Source: Opitutia bacterium (lineage in GTDB: Bacteria > Verrucomicrobiota > Verrucomicrobiia > Opitutales > Opitutaceae). Taken from it: DNA of 64,000 nt. The stretch is taken from positions 186,001 through 250,000 of the forward strand of contig JACPIT010000004.1 of assembly GCA_016187945.1 (NCBI GenBank), read 5' to 3'. This document shows, piece by piece, positions 17,224 to 26,474 of this stretch. The stretch's first letter is position 1. Every line of letters begins with the position of its first letter. Below the pieces are notes generated by a model, which saw nothing but the letters and a program-made list of their open reading frames with translations, did not search any database and was not told the DNA's origin. Position numbers and translations under genes: made by a program.

Positions 17224-17582
17224 TCGACGCTGCGTCCGAGCGAACGATCCAACGCCACGCGCGTGCGCTCGAAGGTCGCTTTCACGGTGTCGAATTCCGA
17301 CGGAGCCGCGGAGCGCAGGCGCGAGATCAGCACCTCGAGTTCCTTCAGCAGCCGGTTCGGCTCCGCATAGCGCTCTTGTTCAGCCGGCGCGGCCTTGACC
17401 GCCGCGTCGATCTCGCGGCGATAAGCCTGCACCTGCACGAGCGCCGCGTTCACGTAGGACTCGCGCGCTTGCTCGTAAGCGCTGGGCCGCGCGTGCTCCG
17501 GCGGGAGATTCTGCGGTTGAGCCCACGCCACGGTTCCGGCCAACACGCCCGAAAAGAGGAGGAGAAGTTTCGCGATCTTCAT
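17220..17582 (-). CDS. Small exported helical protein
   Basis: 120 residues. Signal peptide MKIAKLLLLFSGVLAGTVAWA ends with AWA before QPQNL. The mature part is almost all helical and charged (YEQARESYVNAALVQVQAYRREIDAAVKAAPAEQERYAEPNRLLKELEVLISRLRSA), suggesting a periplasmic coiled-coil or bundle. No Cys and no known domain recognised. The TAA stop overlaps the MFS stop tail to tail. Confidence 0.6.
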   Translation of the reverse strand: MKIAKLLLLFSGVLAGTVAWAQPQNLPPEHARPSAYEQARESYVNAALVQVQAYRREIDAAVKAAPAEQERYAEPNRLLKELEVLISRLRSAAPSEFDTVKATFERTRVALDRSLGRSVD

Positions 17583-17672
17583 GGGAAATTAGACGCGTCT
17601 CGCGCCCAAAGTTCCGCGCTCCGCCCGCTTATCAGTTGCACACCCACCCTCGTGCGCTAACAGAGGCGTTGC

Positions 17673-20372
17673 GTGTCCTTTTCGCCGACCCCTCGTCCCT
17701 CGCCCGCCGCCCGTCTCGCGGCGGCTCTCGCGCGCCCGGAAATCCTGGCGCCCGCCGGCGATTGGGAGTGCGCGAAAGCCGCCATCGAGAACGGCGCCGA
17801 TGCGATCTACTTCGGCCTCGAGCGCTTCAACGCCCGCATGCGCGCGCACAACTTCACCGTCGCCGACCTGCCGCGCCTGATGGAGTTTCTGCACCGCCGC
17901 GGCGTGCGCGGCTACGTGACGTTCAACACCCTCGTCTTCGCCGACGAACTCGCCGACGCCGAGAGCTACCTGCGCGCGATCGTCGCCGCCGGCGTCGACG
18001 CCGCGATCGTGCAGGACGTCGGCATTTGCCGCCTCATCCGCGCGCTCTCGCCGGATTTCCCGATCCACACGTCGACACAGATGACCGTCACCAGCTCGGC
18101 CGGAGTGGAATTCGCGAAAGAGCTCGGCGCAAACCTCGTCGTCCTCGCCCGCGAAAACTCGCTGGCCGAAATCGCCGCGATCCAAGCCGCGCAAGGCGCA
18201 GCGTCGACTCCGGTCGCCACCGCCGGCGCGGAAGGGACTCCGCGCCCCACCCCGCTTCCCCTCGAAGTCTTCGTGCACGGCGCGCTCTGCGTCGCCTACT
18301 CCGGCCAATGCCTCACGAGCGAATCGCTCGGCGGCCGCTCCGCCAACCGCGGCGAGTGTGCGCAAGCGTGCCGCATGCCCTACGAACTGATCTCCGACGG
18401 CGCGAAAGTCGAACTCGGCGACCGTCGCTACCTGCTCAGCCCGCAAGATCTCGCCGGCCTCGAAGTCCTGCCCGACCTCGTGCGCGCCGGCGTCGCCTCG
18501 CTGAAAATCGAAGGCCGTCTCAAGTCGCCCGAATACGTCGCCAACGTGACCCGCGTCTACCGCGCCGCCCTCGATCGCGCGCTCTCCGAGGTAGGGCGAA
18601 CCGTCCCCGGTGAGCCGCACCCGGCTCTCAACTCTCAACCCTCAACCCTCAACTCCTCCGCCTCCGCCCGCTACGACCTCGAGATGAGCTTCTCGCGCGG
18701 GCTCTACACCGGCTGGTTCCGCGGCATCAACAACCAGGAACTCGCGCACGCGCGCTTCGGCACCAAGCGCGGCGTGTTCCTCGGCGCGGTGACGCACGTC
18801 GGTCCGGACTTCGTCGCCCTCGCGCTCGAAGCGCCGCTCAAGCCCGGCGACGGCATCGTGTTCGACGCCGGCAATCCCGAAGTAAAGGAAGAAGGCGGCC
18901 GCGTCTACCAGGTGCAGCCGCGCGGCGCCGAGACCGTTCTGCGCTTCGGACACGGCGACATCGATTTCGAGCGCGTGCGTCCCGGCCACCGCGTCTGGAA
19001 GACCAACGACCCCGAACTCGACCGCCGCCTGCGCGCGACGTTCGACGGAGATCAGATTCGCTTTCGCCGCCCGCTCGACCTCGAAGTGCACGGTCATGCC
19101 GGCGCGCCGCTCACGCTCATCGCGCGCGACCGCGAAGGCCACGTCGCGAAGGCGCAATCCGCCACGCCGCTCGCCGCCGCCGAAAAACAACCGCTCGCCA
19201 CCGAGCGCCTGCGCGATCAACTCGGCCGGCTCGGCGGCACGCCGTTCGAACTCGGCGAACTCGCCAACCATCTCGAAGGCGCCGTGCACCTCGCCGTCAG
19301 CGAGCTGAACGAACTCCGCCGCCGCCTCGTCGCCGACCTCGACGCCCAACGCGCCGCGCCGAAGCGCTGGACGCTCACCGAATTTCGGAATGCGGACTGT
19401 GGATTGCGGAATGCGCCGAGTCCCCGCGCCGCGGCTCCCGAACTCATCGTCGTCGTGCGCAGTCTCGCCCAACTCGACGCCGCGCTCGGCTGCGACGGCG
19501 TCGAGACGTTTTACTGCGAGTTCGAAAACCCGAAGCACTACCGCGACGCCGTCACCCGTTTCCGCCAATGGCAGGCCGCCCGATCCGCCAATCCGCCAAT
19601 CGAAAATCGGGTCCAGCCCGGAGAGCCTCAGCCATCCAAAATCGAAAATTCTCCGTCCCTCTGGGTCATCCCCCCGCGCATCTTCAAACCCGGCGAAGAG
19701 TGGATTCTCAAACAGGTGCTCTCGTGCGAAGCCGACGGTTACCTCGTCCGCAATTACGATCACCTGAAATGGTTCGCGGACAAGCGCCGCCGCGGCGACT
19801 TCTCGCTCAACGTCGCGAATCCGCTCACCGCCGCCTACTATCGCGAGCGCTACGGTCTCGAACGCGTCACCGCGAGCTACGACCTCAACGTCGCGCAACT
19901 CGAAGCGCTCCTGCACGGCGCGCCGGGCGAGTGGTTCGACATCACGCTGCACCAGCACATGCCGATGTTTCATATGGAGCATTGCGTGTTCTGCGCGTTC
20001 CTGTCGGACGGAACCGACTACCGTTCCTGTGGCCGCCCGTGCGACCGCCACGACGTGCGCCTCCGCGACCGCATCGGCGCCGAGCACCCGCTCAAGGCCG
20101 ACGCCGGCTGCCGCAACACCGTCTACAACTCGCGCGCGCAAACCGGCGCCGAGTTCCTCGACCGCCTGCTCGCGCTCGGCGCGCGCTCGTTCCGCATCGA
20201 GTTCCTCAACGAGTCCGCCGACGAACTCCAGCGCACCGTCGCGCGCTACCGGCAGCTCCTGCGCGGCGAGATTTCCGGCGCGGAGCTCTGGCGCGAGTTC
20301 AAGCTCATCAACCAGCTCGGCGTCACCCGCGGCCAGCTCGAAGCCGCCCCGCAACTCCTGCGCAAAAAGTAG
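17673..20372 (+). CDS. rlhA: Peptidase U32 family protein, RlhA-like 23S rRNA hydroxylase
   Basis: 899 residues from a GTG. The N-terminal U32 TIM-barrel domain begins EILAPAGDWECAKAAIENGADAIYFGLERFNARMRA and carries the Cys cluster expected for an iron-sulfur site: ALCVAYSGQCLTSES then RGECAQACRMPYE. A DUF3656-type central region and a second U32-like lobe follow (SYDLNVAQLEALLHG, HQHMPMFHMEHCVFCAFL, CGRPCDRHDVRLRD). Family knowledge: RlhA (YdcP) hydroxylates C2501 of 23S rRNA using prephenate-dependent chemistry. It is about 240 residues longer than E. coli RlhA. At least part of the excess comes from in-frame heptamer repeats (see 18627, 19386, 19590). The exact substrate here is inference. 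Confidence 0.82.
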   Translation: MSFSPTPRPSPAARLAAALARPEILAPAGDWECAKAAIENGADAIYFGLERFNARMRAHNFTVADLPRLMEFLHRRGVRGYVTFNTLVFADELADAESYLRAIVAAGVDAAIVQDVGICRLIRALSPDFPIHTSTQMTVTSSAGVEFAKELGANLVVLARENSLAEIAAIQAAQGAASTPVATAGAEGTPRPTPLPLEVFVHGALCVAYSGQCLTSESLGGRSANRGECAQACRMPYELISDGAKVELGDRRYLLSPQDLAGLEVLPDLVRAGVASLKIEGRLKSPEYVANVTRVYRAALDRALSEVGRTVPGEPHPALNSQPSTLNSSASARYDLEMSFSRGLYTGWFRGINNQELAHARFGTKRGVFLGAVTHVGPDFVALALEAPLKPGDGIVFDAGNPEVKEEGGRVYQVQPRGAETVLRFGHGDIDFERVRPGHRVWKTNDPELDRRLRATFDGDQIRFRRPLDLEVHGHAGAPLTLIARDREGHVAKAQSATPLAAAEKQPLATERLRDQLGRLGGTPFELGELANHLEGAVHLAVSELNELRRRLVADLDAQRAAPKRWTLTEFRNADCGLRNAPSPRAAAPELIVVVRSLAQLDAALGCDGVETFYCEFENPKHYRDAVTRFRQWQAARSANPPIENRVQPGEPQPSKIENSPSLWVIPPRIFKPGEEWILKQVLSCEADGYLVRNYDHLKWFADKRRRGDFSLNVANPLTAAYYRERYGLERVTASYDLNVAQLEALLHGAPGEWFDITLHQHMPMFHMEHCVFCAFLSDGTDYRSCGRPCDRHDVRLRDRIGAEHPLKADAGCRNTVYNSRAQTGAEFLDRLLALGARSFRIEFLNESADELQRTVARYRQLLRGEISGAELWREFKLINQLGVTRGQLEAAPQLLRKK
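18627..18654. repeat. Heptamer tandem repeat (CTCAACY x4) inside rlhA
   Basis: Four perfect 7-bp units, CTCAACT, CTCAACC, CTCAACC, CTCAACT, lie inside the coding frame and are read as a Leu-Asn-Ser-Gln-Pro-Ser-Thr-Leu-Asn-Ser linker. The total is 28 bp. The linker falls between two conserved blocks of the U32 protein, where length variation may be tolerated. Confidence 0.8.
19386..19413. repeat. Heptamer tandem repeat (YGGAHTG x4) inside rlhA
   Basis: Four 7-bp units CGGAATG, CGGACTG, TGGATTG, CGGAATG, again 28 bp. They are read in frame as part of EFRNADCGLRNAPS, a stretch with a composition foreign to the rest of the protein. The unit differs from the other heptamer arrays but the architecture is the same. 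Confidence 0.75.
19590..19660. repeat. AATCCGCC/AAAATCG-type short repeats inside rlhA
   Basis: Two groups of AATC-containing units, spaced 8, 8 and 7 bp (about 19590-19612) and then 7 bp (about 19638-19658, ATCCAAA ATCGAAA). They are translated as PIENRVQPGEPQPSKIENS. The units match the heptamers that flank the four-helix-bundle cassette at 28975-29387 and those at 45020-45047. Confidence 0.65.
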
Positions 20373-20606
20373 CGCGACCACCCTCGTCGCAGCCGGCGAG
20401 CGGCGGCGTTTCGCCGCGTTCGCTCCCCGGAACGGCGACATGATATCGCCGCTCCGAAAACCTCTCCGTCCCGCGGTTTATGCCGCGGTTTTGCGGTGCG
20501 GCAGAAGACCCGACGACGCCGTCGGAATTTCCGCTAATCGCTGCGGCGCCTTCGCCTTTTTTGTCGCGTCGTCCGGGCGCGTTTCTACTGTCCGCCGGTC
20601 CGTCCG

Positions 20607-21821
20607 ATGACCCCGACACCCGTCCAAGCCCCCGCCGCCAAGCCGATCGCGCCTCCCCCTGATCTCGAGATCAAGGACGCGGTGGTGATCTTCGATCCGA
20701 TCTGGGCGGACCTCGAGGCGGATTACGGGCGCGAGAACCTGCGTTTTCCGAAGGAACTCATCCTCCTCGGCGGCGCGCCCGGCGCGGGCAAAGGCACCAA
20801 CACGCCCTACATCCTCAAGGCCCGCGGCCTCACCTGCGCGCCGATCGTGATGAGCGCGCTGCTCGACACGCCGGAGATGAAGCGCCTCAAGGAAGCCGGC
20901 TCGCTCATCGGCGACCGCGAGGTGCTCAGCGTGCTCCTGCGCCAGCTCCTCAAGCCCGAATATCGCGACGGCGTCATCCTCGACGGTTTCCCGCGCACGA
21001 AGGTGCAGGTCGAGTGCCTGAAAATGCTTTACGAGAAAATGATTCAGCTCTGGCGCGAGTTCTACGGCACGCCGCTGGGCATTCATTTCCGCCAGCCGAT
21101 CGTCCACATCGTCGTCCTCTTCGTCGACGAGAAGGAATCCATCGCCCGCCAGATCAAGCGCGGCCGCCAGTCCAAGGAGCACAACGACGAGGTCCGCTCC
21201 TCCGGCCGCGGCGAACTCTGGGAAGAACGCGCGACCGACTTCGACGAGGCCCTCGCCGCCCGCCGCTACCGCGTGTTCAAGGAGCAGACGTGGGACGCGC
21301 TCCTCTCGCTCAAGGACGTCTTTCACTACCACCTGGTCAACGCGCAGGGTCCGTTCGACGAAGTGGAGCAAGCCATCGCGAACGAGCTCGCCTACCAAAG
21401 TTCGCTCGAGCTCGACCCGCGCACCTACGACCAGCTCCGCACCTTGCCGCTCGCGAGCGAGATCATCGTGCACGCGCGACAGGAACTGGTGAAACGCCTC
21501 GACGGTTACGCGCTCAGCCAGCCCGAGCTTTTTGCCCGCGTGATCGCCCTGATCGAAAAGAAGATCATGCCCATCGTCGTGCGGCACGCCATCTCCGGTC
21601 ACTCGAACGTGAACAGCGAGGATCCGATCCTCGAGGAGCCGGCGGCGCTCGCGATGCTGATCGATATTTTCTCCGAGCGCGGCTACCACGCCGTCGTCGA
21701 CATCATCCGCGTCGACGTGCCCGACCGCTTCGACCTCGCCACCGGCAAGATTTGCTGCCGCCAGAAGAAGGTCCACCGCATCATCATCAAGTTCCGCGGC
21801 TCCGAACTGCGCCGCGGTTGA
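20607..21821 (+). CDS. Adenylate-kinase-like nucleoside monophosphate kinase with long C-terminal extension
   Basis: 404 residues, about twice a normal adenylate kinase. The P-loop is LGGAPGAGKGTNTPYI (about residues 55-70). The NMP-binding region has LIGDREVLSVLLRQLL, and DGVILDGFPRTKVQVECL is the hallmark adenylate kinase motif. A LID-like part contains SSGRGELWEERATDFDEA. The C-terminal 130 residues (from about 275) are an additional domain of unknown role (PIVVRHAISGHSNVNSEDP, CCRQKKVHRIIIKFRG). It probably phosphorylates a nucleoside monophosphate with ATP. A short N-terminal Pro/Ala tail precedes the domain. It is a single-gene unit. Confidence 0.82.
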   Translation: MTPTPVQAPAAKPIAPPPDLEIKDAVVIFDPIWADLEADYGRENLRFPKELILLGGAPGAGKGTNTPYILKARGLTCAPIVMSALLDTPEMKRLKEAGSLIGDREVLSVLLRQLLKPEYRDGVILDGFPRTKVQVECLKMLYEKMIQLWREFYGTPLGIHFRQPIVHIVVLFVDEKESIARQIKRGRQSKEHNDEVRSSGRGELWEERATDFDEALAARRYRVFKEQTWDALLSLKDVFHYHLVNAQGPFDEVEQAIANELAYQSSLELDPRTYDQLRTLPLASEIIVHARQELVKRLDGYALSQPELFARVIALIEKKIMPIVVRHAISGHSNVNSEDPILEEPAALAMLIDIFSERGYHAVVDIIRVDVPDRFDLATGKICCRQKKVHRIIIKFRGSELRRG

Positions 21822-21851
21822 GGCGCGGCGAGCGCATCGGTGTCCTTTGGC

Positions 21852-21945
21852 GTAGGGCCGGTCTTTGACCGGCCCAGTTCGAACTTACTCGCTCATCACC
21901 GCCGCGAACGTGTGCCAAACGCGGCCGGTCGGAGACCGGCCCTAC
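21852..21945. repeat. REP-like paired palindrome (GGTCTTTGACC subtype)
   Basis: Left arm 21852-21875 (GTAGGGCCGGTC, TTTG, GACCGGCCC) and inverted right arm 21923-21945 (GGCCGGTCGGAGACCGGC then CCTAC). The right end supplies the TAG stop of the minus-strand gene that ends at 21942. Confidence 0.8.
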
Positions 21946-23963
21946 TTCTTACCCGCGCCGGCCTCTCCGTCCGCTTCGCTCTTCTCCGCCGGCATCACGG
22001 GCACCGGCGCCGCGGCCTCCGCTTCTTTCAACAGCACTGCCGCCGCCCGTTCGCCCGGCACCAGACGCACGATCTCGCGCGCGAGTTGCAACGCCTGCTC
22101 TCCGTCTCCTTCGGCGATCAATTCGCGCACCAGTCGAAACGCCGCCGCGCGCGCCAGACCCGGCTTCAACGCCAGAGTGCGAAACACGATCATCGCCGAC
22201 GGCATCTCGCCCTGCGCGCGGCGCGCGCGAAATTCCCGCGTCGCCAGCGTCGGCTCCACCTCGGCCAGCCACTCCGGCGCGCTCTTGCGCACGGCGCGGA
22301 TCACGCGGAGCGCCCGCCCCGATTCGTGCAACACGAGCGCCTCGTCAACCGCGGTCAGCGTCGCCGCCCCGCTGGGGAACTCGAGCGCCTCCGCCTCGTC
22401 CCGCGCCATCACGGGCGTCGGACTCGCCTTCGCCGAGCCCATCCGCGCGTCGGCGATCTTCTTCTCGGCCACGCGATCCGCCAGCCGGGTCTGTTCCGCG
22501 CGCATCGCATCGCTCAACGGCAAAAACCGGACGGCGATACCGGCGACTTGCGCGGCGCTGCCGGTGTTCCCGCCCCGTTCGAGCGTGTCGATCGCGAGTT
22601 GGAACACCGCCGGCTTCAGCCGCGGGCCGGCGCGTGTCAGATGAGCCAGCAACGCGGCTTCCTGCGCTTCGCCGTTCGGCCCCGCCGCACGCACGACGCG
22701 GGCAAACAGTTCGGGAATCTCCCGCTGCTGGTCGGGCAGCTCCGGCAGCGTGTTTTCCCAGCGCGGCAGGCGCCGGCGCGCCTCGTCGAGATCGCCGCGC
22801 CGCAGCGCCAGCTCCGTCTCGTGAACTTGAAACGCGAACGGATTGAAGCGCCGCTTCTCCGCCTCCTGCTCCGCGCGCACGAGCACGAGCGGCAAATCCA
22901 GCTCGACGGCGAGCGCGCCGAGTCCCTGCAGGGCGCGTTCGTCCGCACCGTGAAAGCGCAAAAACTCCACGATCGCCGCGTCGCGCAGCGTCGACCGTTT
23001 CAACTCGTGCCACGCCCGGATCGCCAGCAGCGAGGTCTGAACCGGGTTCTCCGTCGCGACGCGCAGGCGGCGCAGCGCGGTCTCGAGCGCCGCCACGTCG
23101 CCGGCGGCGACGGCCAGTTCGAGGTCGAGGCGAGGCTCGCGTTTCCCGTCGCGCGGCACTTGGGCGAGCAGCGCCGTGGCATCGAGATCACGACCGAGCT
23201 TGTGCAACGCGCGCAGCGTGAGCTGCACCGAGCGCAGGCCCTCGCGCGAAGTCGTTTCGCGCGGCAACGCCGTCAGCAAGTCCAGCGCCTCCGCGGGGTG
23301 CGGCATGAGCAGCAGCATCGCCCGCGAGTTAGCCACCACCCGGCGCGCGTCAGGAGACAGCGCCGGCCGGCGGTCGGGCGTGAGCAGCGCCGCGCTCCGT
23401 TCGAGCGCCTTGGTGTCCGCGCCCATGATCAGGTAGAGATCGAACAACGCGCCGAGCAACTCGGGCTCGCTCGGCGAGAGGACGAGGCCGTCCTCGACGA
23501 CCTTCAGCGCTCGCGGACGATCCAGCACCGACCACACCTGCGCGAGCGCGAGACGTCCTTCGAGATTCCGCGGCGAGCGCGCGAGTCCCGCCTGAAGATC
23601 GAACGCCGCCTCCGCGAAACGGCCTTTCTCCTGCTTGGCCTGCCCGAGCGCGATCATCCGATCGCCGCGCTGCTGCCGGAATTTCGCCCAATGCAGCGGC
23701 GCCAGCGCGATGTCGCTCCAGCCCATCTCGCTCTCGCCCTGCCGGCCCCACCAATAATGCAGCGCCGTCACCCCCGTCAGATAGCCGGCGAACGCCAGCA
23801 CGGCCAGCGCCACGAGCAGGCGCTTCCAGTAAATCACGAAGTCCCAGATCGGATCGCGCTGGATTTCGATGCGAAAACCGATCGCGCGCAGCAGCCACCA
23901 GCGGGTGTCGGACGGTGAAAGTCTTCTCCGCCAGTCGGAGGAGTATTTGAGGTGGATTTGCAT
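21942..23963 (-). CDS. Membrane-anchored alpha-helical repeat protein A (TPR-like)
   Basis: 673 residues. A cytoplasmic N-terminus of about 47 residues with WRRRLSPSDTRWWLLRAIGFRIEI is followed by one transmembrane helix at about 48-72 (RLLVALAVLAFAGYLTGVTALHYWW). The rest is a long array of helix pairs (GRFAEAAFDLQAGLARSPRNLEGRLALAQVW; GDLDEARRRLPRWENTL; GDGEQALQLAREIVRLVPGERAAAVLL) that looks like TPR repeats. The helical array should lie in the periplasm. It is a clear paralogue of the gene that starts upstream at 26303, and the two are separated by only 9 bp. I do not recognise a named family. The stop codon lies in a palindromic repeat. Confidence 0.7.
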   Translation of the reverse strand: MQIHLKYSSDWRRRLSPSDTRWWLLRAIGFRIEIQRDPIWDFVIYWKRLLVALAVLAFAGYLTGVTALHYWWGRQGESEMGWSDIALAPLHWAKFRQQRGDRMIALGQAKQEKGRFAEAAFDLQAGLARSPRNLEGRLALAQVWSVLDRPRALKVVEDGLVLSPSEPELLGALFDLYLIMGADTKALERSAALLTPDRRPALSPDARRVVANSRAMLLLMPHPAEALDLLTALPRETTSREGLRSVQLTLRALHKLGRDLDATALLAQVPRDGKREPRLDLELAVAAGDVAALETALRRLRVATENPVQTSLLAIRAWHELKRSTLRDAAIVEFLRFHGADERALQGLGALAVELDLPLVLVRAEQEAEKRRFNPFAFQVHETELALRRGDLDEARRRLPRWENTLPELPDQQREIPELFARVVRAAGPNGEAQEAALLAHLTRAGPRLKPAVFQLAIDTLERGGNTGSAAQVAGIAVRFLPLSDAMRAEQTRLADRVAEKKIADARMGSAKASPTPVMARDEAEALEFPSGAATLTAVDEALVLHESGRALRVIRAVRKSAPEWLAEVEPTLATREFRARRAQGEMPSAMIVFRTLALKPGLARAAAFRLVRELIAEGDGEQALQLAREIVRLVPGERAAAVLLKEAEAAAPVPVMPAEKSEADGEAGAGKK

Positions 23964-23972
23964 GCGACGATG

Positions 23973-26303
23973 TCAGTTGCCGGCGGGCGTCGGAGCCTCC
24001 GCTTCGCGCAACAGCGTCGCGGCGGCCTTGTCGTCGGGCAACAGGCGTGCGATTTCGCGCGCGAGCAGCAGCGCAGCTTCGGGCTGGCCGTCGGCGAGCA
24101 ATTGCCGCACGAGCTTGAACGCCGTCGAGCGCGACGCGCCCGCGCGAATCACGATTTCCTTCAACGCCACCAGCGCCCGCGGACGCTGATCGAGCGCGAG
24201 GCGCACCCGCACCTCGCTCGCACCGAGTTCGGCGCGCGCGTCCGCCAGCCACGGCGGCGCCTTCTGCCGCACGTAGTCGAGCACGCGCAGCGCGTCGTCG
24301 GCGCGGTTTTGCCGCAGCGCGCGATCGATTTCGACGAGCGCCACCGTCGGGCTGGACGCGAGTGCGGCGAGGTCGTCGGGCAACTCGAGGCTCACCAACG
24401 CCGCGCTGACCGCGGTCGGCGGATGCGCCGCCGCCAACTCGTCGCGCACCAAGCGCGCCTCAGCCGCGCGTCCGCGCTGGCGCAACCGGTCCGCCAACTG
24501 CACGAGCGCGAGCAGATCGCCCTCCGGCCGGGGATACTCGAGATAACCGCGCAAAAGTGTCCGCGCCGCCGCCGGTTCCTGCGAGAGCACGGCGAGTTCG
24601 GCATCGCGACGCGCGAGGTCGCTCACGGCCTTGTCCAGCCAGGCCGGTCGGGCGGCGCGGATGGCGCGCAGAAGATCGCCGACCGTGCCGAACGCTTCGG
24701 CCGCGAGCGCCGCGTCGAGTTCCTCGAGTGCCCGCGCCGCGCTCGGCGGCACGGCGACCGTCGGCGGCGCGACATTCGCGACGGCCGTGGCGGACGATTG
24801 GGCGACCGCCTGCTTTTGGGCGGCGGCGGTCAACTCAGGTTCGAGCTGCGCCAGCGGATCGCTGTGCGGGAAGCGGCGCCGGCCGAGCGTCACGACATCG
24901 CGCGCACCGGAAAAGTTGCCCGCGCGCGCGAGGACTTTCGCCGCGAGCTCGAACATCGCGACGCTCGCGCGTCCGCGCAGGTCACCGAGCATGTTCACCA
25001 GGCTGCCGCTCTGCTGCTCGCCGCCGGCGACGCTCGCGCGCGTGAGACGGTTGATGAACTCCGGATAAAAACGCTGCGGGGGCGCGAGCGTCTCGATCGT
25101 CGGCTCCCACTCGCGCAGGCGGCGGAAGGCCTCGTCGACGTCGCCGTGGCGCAGCGCGAGCTCCGTCAGATGCACGCGAAACGCGAACGGGCTCAGCCGG
25201 CTCGCGAGCGCGATTTGCTCGGTGCGACGCACGGCGTCGGGCAAGTCGAGATTCACGGCGCTGGCGGCGAACACCTGCAGCGCGGCATCGCTCTGGCCGA
25301 AGAACTGAAAAAACTCCGCCTCCTCGAGATCGCGGAGCGAGAGGCGTTTCATCCGGTGCCACGCGGCGAACGCGAATACGGACGCGGCGGGCTGGCCCGG
25401 CGAGGCGGCTTTCATGCGTTTCAACACCGACTCGAGCGCGCCCGCGTCGCCGGCCGCGATGGCCAGTTCCGCCTCGGCACGGTAATCGTCCAGCGAGGCG
25501 CCCGGGAGCGCCGCGAGCGTCTGCCGCGCTTCGTCGAAACGGCCGAGCTGCGCGAGCGCGCTGGCGCGCAGGCGCAGCATCCGGTTGCGCTCGGCGGGGG
25601 CGGCCGGCGACGGCAAGGTCGGCAGCAGCGCGGCGATGGCGGCATTGTCGCGCGTGGCCAGCACGAGACTGGCGCGCGTGTCGGCCAGCCAATCGCGCGC
25701 CGCCGGAGTCGGCGTGCCGGCCAGAAGGCGGTCGGCGGTCGCGAGCGAGCGGGTGCGGGCCCGTTGGGCGGCGTAGACGCCGAAGAGCGTGCGAAGCAGC
25801 TCGAGGTCGTTCGGCGAGTGTTTCAGCCCGTCCTCGAGCAACGTCAGCGCGGCGGCCGGATCGGAGCCGAGCAGTAGGCGGGCGAGGACGACGCGTCCGG
25901 TGGCGTTCGCCGGCGAGCGCGCGAGACCGGAGCGCAAACCGTAGTAGGCTTCGACCGCGTCTTTTTCGCGGAGCCGGACGAGGGCGGCGGCGATGGCGCT
26001 GTCGCCGCGTTTTTGGCGCACGTGTTCCTGGCGCACGGGCGCGGTCGCGACATCGAGCCAGGTGACCTGGTTGCCCGGCGCGCGATCCCACCAGAAAAAC
26101 AGCGCGGTCACGCCCAAAACGTAGACGAGGATCAGCACCGCGGCGCCGCCGGCGAGGAGGCGTTTCCAAAGAATCTCGCAGGTGCACGAGAGCTTTGCGC
26201 CGCGTTCGAGGCGCAGCGCGATGGCGCGGAGCAGCCAGATACGCCGGTCGCCCGGCGGCAGCTCACGGCGCCAGGCGGAGTTCAGCTTGACGGCTAGTTT
26301 CAA
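23973..26303 (-). CDS. Membrane-anchored alpha-helical repeat protein B (paralogue of A)
   Basis: 776 residues. Shares with its neighbour the N-terminal block WRRELPPGDRRIWLLRAIALRLE, the WKRLL before the membrane, the membrane helix ending VTALFFWW (about 50-75), the RGDSAIA motif, and GLARSPANATGRVVLARLL and LEDGLKHSPNDLELLRTLFGVY in the first repeat units. The C-terminus again ends with GQPEAALLLAREIARLLPDDKAAATLLREAEA. The central part is longer by about 100 residues, including an Ala/Val-rich linker. The pair looks like a tandem duplication. Periplasmic scaffolding is a guess from topology only. Confidence 0.7.
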   Translation of the reverse strand: MKLAVKLNSAWRRELPPGDRRIWLLRAIALRLERGAKLSCTCEILWKRLLAGGAAVLILVYVLGVTALFFWWDRAPGNQVTWLDVATAPVRQEHVRQKRGDSAIAAALVRLREKDAVEAYYGLRSGLARSPANATGRVVLARLLLGSDPAAALTLLEDGLKHSPNDLELLRTLFGVYAAQRARTRSLATADRLLAGTPTPAARDWLADTRASLVLATRDNAAIAALLPTLPSPAAPAERNRMLRLRASALAQLGRFDEARQTLAALPGASLDDYRAEAELAIAAGDAGALESVLKRMKAASPGQPAASVFAFAAWHRMKRLSLRDLEEAEFFQFFGQSDAALQVFAASAVNLDLPDAVRRTEQIALASRLSPFAFRVHLTELALRHGDVDEAFRRLREWEPTIETLAPPQRFYPEFINRLTRASVAGGEQQSGSLVNMLGDLRGRASVAMFELAAKVLARAGNFSGARDVVTLGRRRFPHSDPLAQLEPELTAAAQKQAVAQSSATAVANVAPPTVAVPPSAARALEELDAALAAEAFGTVGDLLRAIRAARPAWLDKAVSDLARRDAELAVLSQEPAAARTLLRGYLEYPRPEGDLLALVQLADRLRQRGRAAEARLVRDELAAAHPPTAVSAALVSLELPDDLAALASSPTVALVEIDRALRQNRADDALRVLDYVRQKAPPWLADARAELGASEVRVRLALDQRPRALVALKEIVIRAGASRSTAFKLVRQLLADGQPEAALLLAREIARLLPDDKAAATLLREAEAPTPAGN

Positions 26304-26374
26304 GAGTTCGCGGCGATACGAACGGTGAATACGCCACGCCGCAACAGCGCAGATGCATTTCTACGCGAGAGCGC

Positions 26375-26473
26375 GTAGGAGTGGCGCCGGTCTTCGACCG
26401 GCGGTATGGAACGCAATTCGCCGATGCGGCGCGCGAGCGCGGCTCCATTTCACCGGTCGGAGACCGGCGCTAC
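26375..26473. repeat. REP-like paired palindrome (GGTCTTCGACC subtype)
   Basis: Left arm 26375-26405 (GTAGGAGTGGCGCCGGTC, TTC, GACCGGCGG) and inverted right arm 26451-26473 ending ACCGGCGCTAC. It fills the gap between the repeat-protein pair and the MacB-type permease gene. Confidence 0.75.
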
Positions 26474-26474
26474 T

